A stretch of 64,000 nucleotides of DNA from Rubrivivax gelatinosus IL144 (GCF_000284255.1 NC_017075.1:2728001-2792000), one strand, 5' to 3'; shown: positions 26,643-36,610, counted from the first letter of the stretch. Notes: a model not told the origin generated them from the sequence alone. Numbers and translations are program-made.

Positions 26643-27512
26643 TCAGAGCCTTCGCCGCATCTCCTGGTGCGGGATGCCGGCCTCGACGAACTCCGGGCCG
26701 ACCGGCTCGAAACCGGCGCGGTGGTAGAAGGCCACCGCGCTCGCCTGGGCGTGCAGCATCAGCGCCTCGCGCCCGGCTTCGCGCGCCGACGCGACCAGCG
26801 CGTCCAGCACCGCGCGGCCGACGCCGCCGCTGCGCAGCGGCGCCAGCACCGCCATGCGGCCGATGCGGGCGACGCCGGGCTCGTCGGTGTCGAGCCAGCG
26901 GCCGGTGGCGACCGCGGCACCGACCCCGTTGATCGCCACCGCGTGCATGGCGCCGGCGTCGGCGGCGTCCCACTCCAGTTCGGCGGGGATGCCCTGCTCC
27001 TGGACGAAGACGGCGCTGCGGATGGCCTGGGCGTCGCGGCCGAGCTCGGCCCAGCGGCCGACCTTGACCTCGACGGCCGGCGCGCCGGCCTCGTAGCGTT
27101 CGAGCGCCGTGCGCAGCGCCGCCGGCACCGGCCGCGGGACCTGCCCCGCGACGTCGGTGAAGACGTAGACCAGCTCGCCGGCGACGACCGTCGTCGCGCC
27201 GCGCCAGGCCACCGCATCGAAGCTGATCGACGAGTTGCCGATGCGCCGGCAGCGGATGCCGACGTCCAGCAGGTCGTCGTAGCGCGCGCTGCTGCGGTAC
27301 TCCAGGCTCGCCTTGCGCACGAACAGATCGCCGTCCAGCGCCGCCAGCGTCGCCTCGTACGGCAGCGCCAGCGCGCGCCAGTAGCCGGCGATCGCGGTGT
27401 CGAAATAGCTCAGGTAATGGGCGTTGAAGACGACCTTCTGGGCGTCGACCTCGGACCAGCGCACGCGCAGGCGTTCGCTGAAGCGGAAATCGGTTCGGTT
27501 CAGGTTGTTCAC
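26643..27512 (-). CDS. Fusion: YbgC/FadM-type thioesterase and GNAT acetyltransferase
   Basis: Protein of 289 residues with a GTG start that overlaps the upstream esterase stop (GTGA). Residues about 10-135 are a hotdog acyl-CoA thioesterase (RVRWSEVDAQKVVFNAHYLSYFDTAI with the catalytic-Asp region). Residues about 150-289 are a GNAT domain of ElaA/YjcF type (AIRSAVFVQEQGIP, RIGRMAVLAPLRSGGVGRAVLDAL with the acetyl-CoA loop, AVAFYHRAGFEPVG). The pairing in one chain suggests acyl-CoA turnover linked to acyl transfer. The substrate is unknown. It converges on the DUF4936 gene with 9 bases between. Confidence 0.88.
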   Translation of the reverse strand: MNNLNRTDFRFSERLRVRWSEVDAQKVVFNAHYLSYFDTAIAGYWRALALPYEATLAALDGDLFVRKASLEYRSSARYDDLLDVGIRCRRIGNSSISFDAVAWRGATTVVAGELVYVFTDVAGQVPRPVPAALRTALERYEAGAPAVEVKVGRWAELGRDAQAIRSAVFVQEQGIPAELEWDAADAGAMHAVAINGVGAAVATGRWLDTDEPGVARIGRMAVLAPLRSGGVGRAVLDALVASAREAGREALMLHAQASAVAFYHRAGFEPVGPEFVEAGIPHQEMRRRL

Positions 27513-28420
27513 GGGTTCCAGGCCTCGCGCAGGGCCGCGGCGGCAGCGTCGAGCGCCGCGTGGGCGTCGGGCAGCGCGCGGCCCATCTTGATGAAGTCGT
27601 GGGTCATGCCTCGGGCGATCTCCAGCGCCACCGGCACGCTGTGCAGGCGCAGCCGGTCGGCGTAGGCGATGCCTTCGTCGACCAGCGGGTCGCACTCGGC
27701 CAGCAGCAGGCAGGCCGGCGCGACGCCCTCCAGATCCTCGGCCTCCAGCGGCGCGAAGCGCCAGTCGTGGCGGTGGTGGTAGTCGATGTAGTGGTCGAAG
27801 AACCAGGCGATCGTCGCGGCGTCGATCAAAAAGCCGTTGGCGAAGAGCTTGTGGCTGGCGGTGTCGGCGTGCGCCGTCGTGCCCGGCGTCACCAGCAGCT
27901 GCAGCGCCAGGGGAAGGCCGATGTCGCGGGCGTGGATCGCGCTGGCCGCGGCCAGCGTGCCGCCGGCACTGTCACCACCGACGGCCAGCCGGGCGCCGTC
28001 CAGCCCCAGCGTGGCGGTGTTCGCTGCTAGCCAGGCCATCGCCGCCCAGGCGTCGTCGACCGCGGTCGGAAAGCGATGTTCGGGCGCGAGCCGGTAGTCC
28101 AGCGCGACGACGGCGCCGCCGCTGCGCCGCGCGAGTTGGCGGCACAGGCTGTCGTGGGTCTCCAGGCTGCCGATGACGAAGCCGCCGCCGTGCAGGTACA
28201 GCAGCGGCGGCAGGCGCTCGTGCGAGGGCGCGTACAGCCGCGCACGCAGCGGCGTGCCGTCGGCGGCGGGGATCGTGAAGTTCTCGACACGGGCCAGCGG
28301 CGCACGCGGCAGGTCCAGCACTTCGGCGGCAGTTTCGTAGGCGGCGCGGGCGGCCGCGGGTTCCATCGCATGGAAGGGCCTGCGTTCGGCGCGGCGGATG
28401 CGTTCGAGCAGGCCCGCCAT
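27509..28420 (-). CDS. HSL-family alpha/beta hydrolase (esterase)
   Basis: Protein of 303 residues of the hormone-sensitive-lipase family: oxyanion motif YLHGGGFVIGS, nucleophile elbow GGDSAGG, acid in ECDPLVDEG and His in MTHDF. It hydrolyses short-chain esters. It is divergent from the iron alcohol dehydrogenase with a 51-base shared promoter region and is coupled downstream to the thioesterase-GNAT gene. The frame stays open far upstream, but that part is antisense to the dehydrogenase; ATG 28420 is the sensible start. Confidence 0.93.
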   Translation of the reverse strand: MAGLLERIRRAERRPFHAMEPAAARAAYETAAEVLDLPRAPLARVENFTIPAADGTPLRARLYAPSHERLPPLLYLHGGGFVIGSLETHDSLCRQLARRSGGAVVALDYRLAPEHRFPTAVDDAWAAMAWLAANTATLGLDGARLAVGGDSAGGTLAAASAIHARDIGLPLALQLLVTPGTTAHADTASHKLFANGFLIDAATIAWFFDHYIDYHHRHDWRFAPLEAEDLEGVAPACLLLAECDPLVDEGIAYADRLRLHSVPVALEIARGMTHDFIKMGRALPDAHAALDAAAAALREAWNP

Positions 28421-28471
28421 TGCGGGTTTCAGCAGATGCGTTCCCAAGGTGGCCGCGAGGATACTGGGCCG

Positions 28472-29620
28472 ATGGCCCGAATGCTCTACGTCACCCAGAT
28501 CGACCTCGATTTCGGCGCGGTGCGCCTGCTGCGCGGCGAGTGCGAACGCACCGGCATGCGCCGCCCGCTCGTCGTCACCGACGTCGGCGTGCGCGCCGCC
28601 GGCGTGCTGCAGCCGGCGCTCGACGCGCTCGGCGACCTGCCGCACGCGGTCTACGACGGCACGCCGTCCAACCCGACCGAAGCCGCGGTGCGCGACGCCG
28701 TGCGCGTCTGGCGCGAACACGGCTGCGACGGGCTGGTGGCCGTCGGCGGCGGCTCGTCGATCGACCTGGCCAAAGGCGTCGCGATCGCGGCGACGCACGA
28801 GGGCCCGCTGGCGCACTACGCGACGATCGAAGGCGGCAGCGCACGCATCAGCGAGCGCGTCGCGCCGCTGATCGCGGTGCCGACGACCGCCGGCACCGGC
28901 AGCGAGGTCGCACGTGGCGCCATCGTCATCGTCGACGACGGCCGCAAGCTGGGTTTCCACAGCTGGCATCTGGTGCCCAAGGCCGCGCTGCTCGACCCGG
29001 AGCTGACGCTGGCGCTGCCGCCCAAGCTGACCGCGGCCACCGGCATGGACGCGATCGCGCACTGCATCGAGACCTTTCTCGCCCCGGCGCCGATCCCGCC
29101 GGCCGACGGCATCGCGCTCGACGGCCTGGCGCGCGGCTGGGCGCACATCGAACGTGCGACCCGCGACGGCGGCGACCGCGAGGCGCGCTGGAACATGATG
29201 AGCGCCAGCATGCAGGGCGCGCTGGCCTTCCAGAAAGGCCTGGGCTGCGTGCACTCGCTGAGCCACGCGCTGGGCGGCGCCGACCCGCGGCTGCACCACG
29301 GCAGCCTGAACGCCGTCTTCCTGCCGGCGGTGCTGCGTTTCAACGCCGAGGCCGAGTCGGTGCGGCGCGAAAAGCGCGTGCAGCGCCTCGCCCAGGCGAT
29401 GGGCCTGCCGGGCTGCGGCGACGATGGCGCCGAGGTCGCCGACGCCGTGCGCGCGCTCAACGCCCGCCTCGGCCTGCCGTCGGGACTGGCCGAGATGGGC
29501 GTGACGCGGGCGCTGTTCGACAAGGTCGTGGCCGGCGCGCTGGCCGACCACTGCCACAAGACCAACCCCCGGCTGGCGAGCGCCGAGGATTACCTGGCGA
29601 TGCTCGAAGCCTCGATGTAG
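28472..29620 (+). CDS. Iron-containing (group III) alcohol dehydrogenase
   Basis: Protein of 382 residues. NAD(P) site GGGSSIDLAKG (about 90-100) and TTAGTGSEVARGAI; metal ligands in GMDAIAHCIE (Asp, His), HSLSHALGG and LHHGSLNAVFLP. These enzymes oxidise or reduce alcohols, aldehydes or hydroxy-acids; the exact substrate cannot be read from sequence. It ends one base before the convergent dehydrogenase gene at 29622. Confidence 0.93.
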   Translation: MARMLYVTQIDLDFGAVRLLRGECERTGMRRPLVVTDVGVRAAGVLQPALDALGDLPHAVYDGTPSNPTEAAVRDAVRVWREHGCDGLVAVGGGSSIDLAKGVAIAATHEGPLAHYATIEGGSARISERVAPLIAVPTTAGTGSEVARGAIVIVDDGRKLGFHSWHLVPKAALLDPELTLALPPKLTAATGMDAIAHCIETFLAPAPIPPADGIALDGLARGWAHIERATRDGGDREARWNMMSASMQGALAFQKGLGCVHSLSHALGGADPRLHHGSLNAVFLPAVLRFNAEAESVRREKRVQRLAQAMGLPGCGDDGAEVADAVRALNARLGLPSGLAEMGVTRALFDKVVAGALADHCHKTNPRLASAEDYLAMLEASM

Positions 29621-29621
29621 C

Positions 29622-30533
29622 TCAGGCCGGCGCGAGCTGCGACCAGGCGTCGCGCAGCACCTGGGCCGAGTGCGCCAGCGCCTGGGCTTCGTCGTCGTCG
29701 AGCGAAGGCGGGATCACCGTCGTCGCCCCGTTGCGGCCGACGATCGCCGGCAAGGACAGCGCGACGCCGTCCAGCCCTTCGCCCGTATGGCAGCGCGTGA
29801 CGGTCAGCACGCGGTGCTCGTCGCGCACGATGGCGCGCACCAGGTCGGCCGTCACCAGGCCGATCGCGTGGTTGGTGACGCCCTTTCTCTGGATGATCTC
29901 GTAGGCCGCGCGCTTGACCTCGTGGCCCAGGCGCTGCTCGTCCTCGCGCGTCCAGCCCGGCCAGTCGCGCAGCGGCCGGCCGCCGACCTGGGCGCCGGAC
30001 CATTGCACGATCTCCGAGTCGCCGTGTTCGCCCAGCACCTGGGCGTGCACCGAACGCGAGTCGACCGCCAGCCGCTCGGCCAGCGCCTGGCGCAGGCGCG
30101 CGGTGTCGAGCATCGTGCCGGTGCCGAAGACACGCTCCGGCGGCAGGCCCGAGGACTGCTGCAGCACGCGCGTCAGCACGTCCACCGGGTTGGAGATCGC
30201 GACAATGATCCCGGCGTGCTGGCCGACGACGCGGCCGACCTCGCTGGCGACGCGGAAGTTGTCGGCCAGCAGCTGCAGCCGCGACTCGCCGGGGCGGCCG
30301 TTGCGGCCGGCGGCGAAGACGACGACGTCGCACCGAGAGACCTCGTCCAGGTCGACCGCACGCACCGTGGCGCGTGGGTAGTACGGCGCGCCCTGCGCGA
30401 GGTCCATCGCCTCGCCTTCGGCACGCGCGGCGTCGCGGTCGTGCAGCAGCAGTTCACGCGTGACGCCGCCGTGCAGCAGCGAGACCGCCACGCTGGCGCC
30501 GACATAGCCGACGCCGATGATTCCGACTTTCAT
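29622..30533 (-). CDS. LDH/MDH-family 2-hydroxyacid dehydrogenase, atypical specificity residue
   Basis: Protein of 303 residues with the lactate/malate dehydrogenase fold: GIIGVGYVGASVA (NAD), ISNPVDVLT, VFGTGTMLDTARLR and the catalytic LGEHGDSE. The substrate loop reads AAGRNGRPGESR. The position that is Gln in lactate and Arg in malate dehydrogenases is Gly here. The catalytic Arg of ESR is kept. It may therefore act on bulkier 2-oxo acids, like hydroxyisocaproate dehydrogenases. Automatic annotation as L-lactate dehydrogenase is likely but not certain. The upstream flank is the aceA terminator. Confidence 0.88.
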   Translation of the reverse strand: MKVGIIGVGYVGASVAVSLLHGGVTRELLLHDRDAARAEGEAMDLAQGAPYYPRATVRAVDLDEVSRCDVVVFAAGRNGRPGESRLQLLADNFRVASEVGRVVGQHAGIIVAISNPVDVLTRVLQQSSGLPPERVFGTGTMLDTARLRQALAERLAVDSRSVHAQVLGEHGDSEIVQWSGAQVGGRPLRDWPGWTREDEQRLGHEVKRAAYEIIQRKGVTNHAIGLVTADLVRAIVRDEHRVLTVTRCHTGEGLDGVALSLPAIVGRNGATTVIPPSLDDDEAQALAHSAQVLRDAWSQLAPA

Positions 30534-30603
30534 CGAGTCACCTCCTGGCGACCCATGCTACGCCGCCGGGCTTCCCGCGGGGCAAATCCCGACTCCGCAT
30601 GGC

Positions 30604-30635
30604 AAAACGGCACGACCCTCGCGGGCCGTGCCGTT
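30604..30635 (-). terminator. Rho-independent terminator downstream of aceA
   Basis: A 9-bp perfect stem (AACGGCACG / CGTGCCGTT) with a 12-base loop, followed on the minus strand by TTTT, about 70 bases after the aceA stop. Confidence 0.75.
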
Positions 30636-30702
30636 CGCCTGTCTCCTCTGGCTTCCTCTCGGAACCGGTCAAGCCGGGCTCTGCGGCCCGGCGCGGGGCG
30701 CG

Positions 30703-31998
<1,296 letters not shown>

Positions 31999-32070
31999 CG
32001 GAAGACTCCTGGTCCAAGGGAGAAACGATGACGCAAGCGTACCCGTCGCACGGCCGGATGCCAAGACTTC

Positions 32071-32086
32071 TGTCTTATATAAGACA
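32071..32086. promoter_or_regulatory. Perfect 16-bp palindrome upstream of aceA
   Basis: TGTCTTATATAAGACA, 73 bases before the aceA ATG, in an AT-rich patch unlike its surroundings. Palindromes with a CTTATATAAG core are seen before central-carbon genes in beta-proteobacteria; the regulator (GntR/FadR-like or short-chain acyl-CoA responsive) is inference. Confidence 0.65.
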
Positions 32087-32226
32087 AAAGATAGAGCTCA
32101 ATAAAATCAAAAGCTTAGAGCTTCACTTTCACGATTCGGAACGTCGTTTTCTCATCTGATGGATTTTGCTGCGGTGCAGCGTGGCCCTATCCCGCAATGC
32201 GGTAACGTGTTTCCACAAGATGCAAG

Positions 32227-32934
32227 TCAGCGGACGGCACCGAGCCAGCGCCGGTACAGACGGTCGGCGAGACGCTGCTGCGACGCCAGGGCCGACACGC
32301 CGTCGCGACGCATCGCGTCGCCGGTTTGGACGCTGGCGTGGTCCGCCAACGCGCGCAGGTAGCGCTCGCCGTCATCCGTGGACCAGCGGGCGAGCTTCTC
32401 GGCGTCCTGCTCGACGTGGAACTGCAACGCCAGATGGGGCCCGTACGCGAAGGCCTGGTTCGGGCACGCGCGGCTGCCGGCCAGGCGTTCGGCGCCACGC
32501 GGCAGTTCGAAGGCTTCGTAATGCCACTGGAAGACCGTCTGCCGCGGCGCGGCGCCGAACCAGGCACGGGCCATGTCCGAGTCGCCGATGTCGATCGGCT
32601 GCCAGCCGATCTCCGGGGCCGGCGACTCGACGACACGCGCGCCCAGCGCCCGCGCCATCAGCTGGCCGCCCAGGCAGTGGCCGATGACCGGGCGCGAGCG
32701 CTCCATCGCGTCGAGGATCAGGCGCTCGCCGGCACGCAGCGCCGGCAGCGGGTCGTTGGCGCTCATCTCGCCGCCAAGCACGGCCAGCGCCGAGTACGGC
32801 GCGATCGAATCCGGGAAGGCATCGCCGGCCTCGGCGTTGCGCAGTTCGAAGGCGACGCCGCGCGCGCCCAGCCACGAGGCGAGGAAGGCCGGCCCGTCGG
32901 CCGACAGGTGCTGCAGCACGAGCAACGGCTTCAT
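32227..32934 (-). CDS. Class I glutamine amidotransferase-like protein
   Basis: Protein of 235 residues of the stand-alone GMP-synthase-like GATase1 type. The nucleophile lies in VIGHCLGGQLMA, and the His-Glu pair in LALQFHVEQD completes the triad. The N-terminus MKPLLVLQHLSADGPAFL is typical of these proteins, which are often linked to polyamine or gamma-glutamyl metabolism. It is divergent from agmatinase with 62 bases between and close to the Puu cluster, so it may hydrolyse a gamma-glutamyl or amide compound. The substrate is not known. Confidence 0.88.
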   Translation of the reverse strand: MKPLLVLQHLSADGPAFLASWLGARGVAFELRNAEAGDAFPDSIAPYSALAVLGGEMSANDPLPALRAGERLILDAMERSRPVIGHCLGGQLMARALGARVVESPAPEIGWQPIDIGDSDMARAWFGAAPRQTVFQWHYEAFELPRGAERLAGSRACPNQAFAYGPHLALQFHVEQDAEKLARWSTDDGERYLRALADHASVQTGDAMRRDGVSALASQQRLADRLYRRWLGAVR

Positions 32935-32996
32935 CGCCCGCCCTTCCTTATGATGGTTGCCGCCGCGGCGCGATGCGCGTGCCGCCCGCCCGACCG

Positions 32997-33953
32997 ATGA
33001 GCCACTTCGCCTTCCTTTCCGACCACGCCTCGTTCCTCAAGGTGCCGACGCGCGAGGCCGCCCCGGCAATGCCGTTCTGCGTCGCCGGCGTCGCCTGGGA
33101 CGGCGCGGTGACCAACCGCCCCGGTGCACGCTTCGGGCCACGCGCGATCCGCGCCGCCAGCCACATGCTCTGCGACGCGACGCACCCGCTGTTCGGCAGC
33201 TCGCCGATCGGCGCGCTGGCCGACGCCGGCGACCTGCCGCTGCCCAACACCTCGATCGAGGGCATGCGGCGTGCGCTGCAGCCCGCGGCCGCCGAGCTGA
33301 TCGCCGCGCACCACATGGCCTGGCTGGGCGGCGACCACTCGATGACGCTGCCGCTGCTGCGCGAGTACCGCGCCCGCTTCGGCCGGCCGCTGGCGGTGAT
33401 CCACTTCGACGCCCACTGCGACACCTGGGAAGACCATTTCGGCGAGCCCTCGGGCCATGGCACCTGGGTGCACGAGGCCTTCGTCGAGGGGCTGGTCGAT
33501 CCGGCGTGTTTCGTCCAGGTCGGCATCCGCTCGGCGGCGGTGCGCGAGGCGCGCGACTACGTGCCCGACCGCGGCGGCCTGTTCTTCGGCGCCCGCGAAC
33601 TGCGCGGCCTGGAGAGCCCGGGCCAGCTCGCGCCGGTGCTGGCCGCGGTGCGCGAGCGTTTCGCCGCGCACGGCATGCCGCCGGTCTATCTGTCGCTGGA
33701 CATCGACTGCCTGGACCCGGCTTTCGCGCCGGGCACCGGCACCCCGGAACCGGGCGGCATGAGCACCAACCAGGTGCTGACCCTGCTCGAAGAGTGGGCG
33801 GAGCTGCCTTTCGTCGGCATGGATTGCGTCGAAGTCGCGCCGCCGTACGATCATGCGGAACTCGCCTCGTCGGCGGCCGCCACCTTCGTCTGGACTTACC
33901 TGGCCGGGCGCCTCGCGCAGGCCGCAGCGGGAGCAGGGGCGGCGCGCCGCTGA
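32997..33953 (+). CDS. speB: Agmatinase (ureohydrolase)
   Basis: Protein of 318 residues of the arginase/agmatinase family. Manganese ligands appear in GGDHS, HFDAHCDTW and SLDIDCLDPAFAPGTGTPEPGG. It splits agmatine to putrescine and urea, which would feed the putrescine genes further right. ATG 32997 (MSHFAFLSDH) is preferred to an upstream in-frame start. A related guanidinobutyrase activity cannot be excluded by sequence alone; the gene context favours agmatinase. Confidence 0.88.
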   Translation: MSHFAFLSDHASFLKVPTREAAPAMPFCVAGVAWDGAVTNRPGARFGPRAIRAASHMLCDATHPLFGSSPIGALADAGDLPLPNTSIEGMRRALQPAAAELIAAHHMAWLGGDHSMTLPLLREYRARFGRPLAVIHFDAHCDTWEDHFGEPSGHGTWVHEAFVEGLVDPACFVQVGIRSAAVREARDYVPDRGGLFFGARELRGLESPGQLAPVLAAVRERFAAHGMPPVYLSLDIDCLDPAFAPGTGTPEPGGMSTNQVLTLLEEWAELPFVGMDCVEVAPPYDHAELASSAAATFVWTYLAGRLAQAAAGAGAARR

Positions 33954-33966
33954 CGGCGAACCGAAC

Positions 33967-33980
33967 TTGATCCCGCGCAA
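33967..33980. promoter_or_regulatory. Possible FNR/ANR-like box
   Basis: TTGATCCCGCGCAA, within the imperfect palindrome ACTTGAT-CCCG-CGCAAGT, 52 bases before the hemerythrin start. The left half matches the FNR consensus fully and the right half only partly, so oxygen control is a suggestion only. Confidence 0.3.
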
Positions 33981-34031
33981 GTCCGACACTTTGCTCGCTC
34001 GAACAATCAGGAAAACCCTGAAGGAGTCGCG

Positions 34032-34556
34032 ATGGCTGCAAGCTCTGGAACCAAAGCCCGTCCCGCCCGCGCCCCGGCGCCGCCGGTCCCCCCCTTCGAA
34101 GCGCTCGACCGCACGCACGCCCGCGTCATCGAGGTGCTGGGCCAGTTCGACCGCCTGCTCGCGCACATCGACGAAAACGGCGCCGACGAGGTGGCACGCG
34201 GCAGCGCCGCCGAGATCCTCGAGTTCTTCAACGGCCACGCCCGCCAGCACCACTCCGACGAGGAGCGTTTCGTCTTCCCGCAACTGCTGGCCAAGGGCGA
34301 CGCCGAGCTGGTGCAGAGCATCAAGCGCCTGCAGCAGGATCACGGCTGGCTGGAGGAAGACTGGCTCGAGCTCGCGCCGCAGATCGAAGCCATCGCCGAG
34401 GGCTACAACTGGTACGACCTGGTGATGCTGCGCCACGCGCTGCCGGTCTTCACCGCGCTCTATTACGAGCACATCGGCCTGGAGGAGTCGCTGGTCTACC
34501 CGGCCGCCCGACGCCACCACGCCTCGCTGGAGGAAGGGGCGAAGTCGCGCGGCTGA
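34032..34556 (+). CDS. Hemerythrin-domain protein
   Basis: Protein of 174 residues with a four-helix hemerythrin-like domain and di-iron ligands spread as in the family: DRTHARVIE, GHARQHHSDEE, QQDHGWLEEDW and LYYEHIGLEESLVYP. Such proteins sense or buffer O2, NO or iron. An Ala/Pro-rich N-terminus (1-22) precedes the domain. A GAAGGAG ribosome site lies before the ATG. It is followed by a clear terminator. Confidence 0.92.
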   Translation: MAASSGTKARPARAPAPPVPPFEALDRTHARVIEVLGQFDRLLAHIDENGADEVARGSAAEILEFFNGHARQHHSDEERFVFPQLLAKGDAELVQSIKRLQQDHGWLEEDWLELAPQIEAIAEGYNWYDLVMLRHALPVFTALYYEHIGLEESLVYPAARRHHASLEEGAKSRG

Positions 34557-34578
34557 GCGGCCTCGTTTCCAGCCGATG

Positions 34579-34604
34579 CGGGCGCCCTGCGGGGCGCCCG
34601 TTTT
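34579..34604 (+). terminator. Rho-independent terminator after hemerythrin gene
   Basis: CGGGCGCC / GGCGCCCG perfect 8-bp stem with a 6-base loop, then TTTT. Confidence 0.85.
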
Positions 34605-34614
34605 CGTTCCGGCT

Positions 34615-35106
34615 TCACAGTGGCAAGGCGCTGGTCTTCTTCACGGTGCGCAGCACCAACATGGAGTTGGAGCGCACCACGCCGGGCAGGCGCGGCAGCA
34701 CCTCGGCGTGGAAACGCTCCAGGTCCTCGGCGTCGCGGTAGGTGAAGCGCACGAGGTAGTCGTTGGCGCCGGCGACGTAGAAGCAGTCCAGGATCTCCGG
34801 CGTGTCCTTGACCGCCTGCTCGAAGGCTTCGAGCTTGCCCGGCTGCGTGCTCTCCAGGTTGACGATGGTGTAGCTGGTGCCGTGGCGGCCGATCGCCCGC
34901 GGATTGAGCAGCGCCACGTAGCGGTCGACGACGCCCTGCTCTTCCAGCGCCTTCACGCGTCGCAGGCACGCCGACGGCGACAGGTGCACGCGCTGCGCGA
35001 GGTCGACGTTCGACAGCCGGCCGTCGATTTGAAGTTCCTGCAATATGGCCCGGTCGATCGCATCGAGTTTGGCAGGCCATTGCGATGAAGCTTCCGTGTT
35101 TCGCAT
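34615..35106 (-). CDS. Lrp/AsnC-family transcriptional regulator
   Basis: Protein of 163 residues. Winged helix-turn-helix at about 12-65 (LDAIDRAILQELQIDGRLSN, LAQRVHLSPSACLRRVKALE), then the RAM effector-binding domain (YTIVNLES, FEQAVKDTPEILDCFYVAGANDYLV, LERFHAEVLPRLPGVV). It is divergent from the omega-amino acid transaminase, the first gene of the polyamine cluster, with 177 bases between. It therefore probably controls that cluster in response to an amino acid or polyamine breakdown product. Confidence 0.93.
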   Translation of the reverse strand: MRNTEASSQWPAKLDAIDRAILQELQIDGRLSNVDLAQRVHLSPSACLRRVKALEEQGVVDRYVALLNPRAIGRHGTSYTIVNLESTQPGKLEAFEQAVKDTPEILDCFYVAGANDYLVRFTYRDAEDLERFHAEVLPRLPGVVRSNSMLVLRTVKKTSALPL

Positions 35107-35283
35107 GAAGTTGCGCCTCTCGCCGTTTTGCTCGCATCATTGTGCGCGATCGCGGGCGAACCCGCATCGACCGAGCACGCACATTGCTAACGGTCGTGGC
35201 TAGACTGGGGTCGGGTTCTCCAACCCGCCGTCCTTGTCGAAACACCCCGGCGCCGGAGCTGTGGCGCCACCCGAGAAAACGCC

Positions 35284-36591
35284 ATGACCCAGGATCTCTC
35301 CGCTTACTGGATGCCCTTCACCGCCAACCGGCAGTTCAAGAAGGCGCCGCGCCTGCTGACCCGTTCGGAAGGCATGTACTACTGGGACGACCGCGGTCGC
35401 CAGATCCTCGACGGCGTCGCCGGGCTGTGGTGCGTCAACGCCGGGCACGCGCGGCCGAAGATCGTGCAGGCCATCCAGGCCCAGGCCGCCGAGTTGGACT
35501 ACGCGCCGCCGTTCCAGATGGCGCATCCCAAGGCCTTCGAGCTGGCCGACCGCATCGCCAAGCTGGCGCCGGCCGGGCTGGACCACGTGTTCTTCACGAA
35601 CTCGGGCTCCGAGTCGGTCGAGACGGCGCTGAAGATCGCGCTGGCCTACCACCGCGTGCGCGGCGAGGGCAGCCGCACGCGGCTGATCGGCCGCGAACGC
35701 GGTTACCACGGCGTCAACTTCGGCGGCATCTCGGTCGGCGGCATCGTCGGCAACCGCAAGATGTTCGGCACGCTGCTGGGCGGCGTCGACCACATCCGCC
35801 ACACCCACGACCCGGCGCGCAATGCCTTCAGCGTCGGCCAGCCCGCGCACGGCGCCGAACTCGCCGACGACCTGGAACGCCTGGTCGCGCTGCACGACGC
35901 GTCGACGATCGCCGCGGTCATCGTCGAGCCGGTCGCCGGCTCCACCGGCGTGCTGCTGCCGCCCCAGGGCTACCTGCAGCGCCTGCGCGAGATCTGCGAC
36001 CGCCACGGCATCCTGCTGATCTTCGACGAGGTCATCACCGGCTTCGGCCGCACCGGCCAGCCCTTCGCGTCGCAGACCTTCGGCGTGACGCCGGACCTCG
36101 TGACGCTGGCCAAGGGCGTGACCAACGGCACCGTGCCGATGGGCGCCGTGCTCGTGAAGGACACGATCCACGACACCTTCATGAACGGGCCCGAGCACCT
36201 GATCGAGTTCGCGCACGGCTACACCTACTCGGCCCACCCGCTGGCCTGCGCCGCCGGCCTGGCGACGCTGGACACCTATGCCGAGGAAGGCCTGCTGACG
36301 CGCGCCGGCGAGCTCGGCGGCTACTTCGCCGAAGGCCTGCATTCGCTGAAGGGCGAGCCGCACGTCATCGACATCCGCAACGTCGGCTTCGTCGGCGGCA
36401 TCGAGCTGGCCGCACGCCCGGGCGAGCCCGGCAAGCGCGCCTTCGAGGCCTTCCTCGACTGCTACGAGCAGGGCGTGCTGATCCGCACCACCGGCGACGT
36501 CATCGCGCTGTCGCCGCCGCTGATCGTCGAACGCGCGCAGATCGACCGCATCGTCGAGTCGATCCGCACGGCGCTGCGCCGCCTGGCCTGA
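35284..36591 (+). CDS. bauA: Omega-amino acid (beta-alanine)--pyruvate transaminase
   Basis: Class III PLP aminotransferase of 435 residues. The N-terminus LSAYWMPFTANRQFK and the substrate motif DGVAGLWCVNAGH are characteristic of omega-amino acid:pyruvate transaminases. PLP-site features: TNSGSESVETALK, FDEVITGFGRTG and the Schiff-base Lys in LVTLAKGVTNG. It could transaminate putrescine- or spermidine-derived amines, GABA or beta-alanine with pyruvate. First gene of the plus-strand polyamine cluster; puuB follows 20 bases later. Confidence 0.9.
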   Translation: MTQDLSAYWMPFTANRQFKKAPRLLTRSEGMYYWDDRGRQILDGVAGLWCVNAGHARPKIVQAIQAQAAELDYAPPFQMAHPKAFELADRIAKLAPAGLDHVFFTNSGSESVETALKIALAYHRVRGEGSRTRLIGRERGYHGVNFGGISVGGIVGNRKMFGTLLGGVDHIRHTHDPARNAFSVGQPAHGAELADDLERLVALHDASTIAAVIVEPVAGSTGVLLPPQGYLQRLREICDRHGILLIFDEVITGFGRTGQPFASQTFGVTPDLVTLAKGVTNGTVPMGAVLVKDTIHDTFMNGPEHLIEFAHGYTYSAHPLACAAGLATLDTYAEEGLLTRAGELGGYFAEGLHSLKGEPHVIDIRNVGFVGGIELAARPGEPGKRAFEAFLDCYEQGVLIRTTGDVIALSPPLIVERAQIDRIVESIRTALRRLA

Positions 36592-36610
36592 GGCACCGGA
36601 GACCGCCGCG

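Noticed and set aside
29622..30533. Malate dehydrogenase assignment
   Set aside because: The key Arg of malate dehydrogenases is absent and the loop has ESR rather than the MDH-type GMDR.
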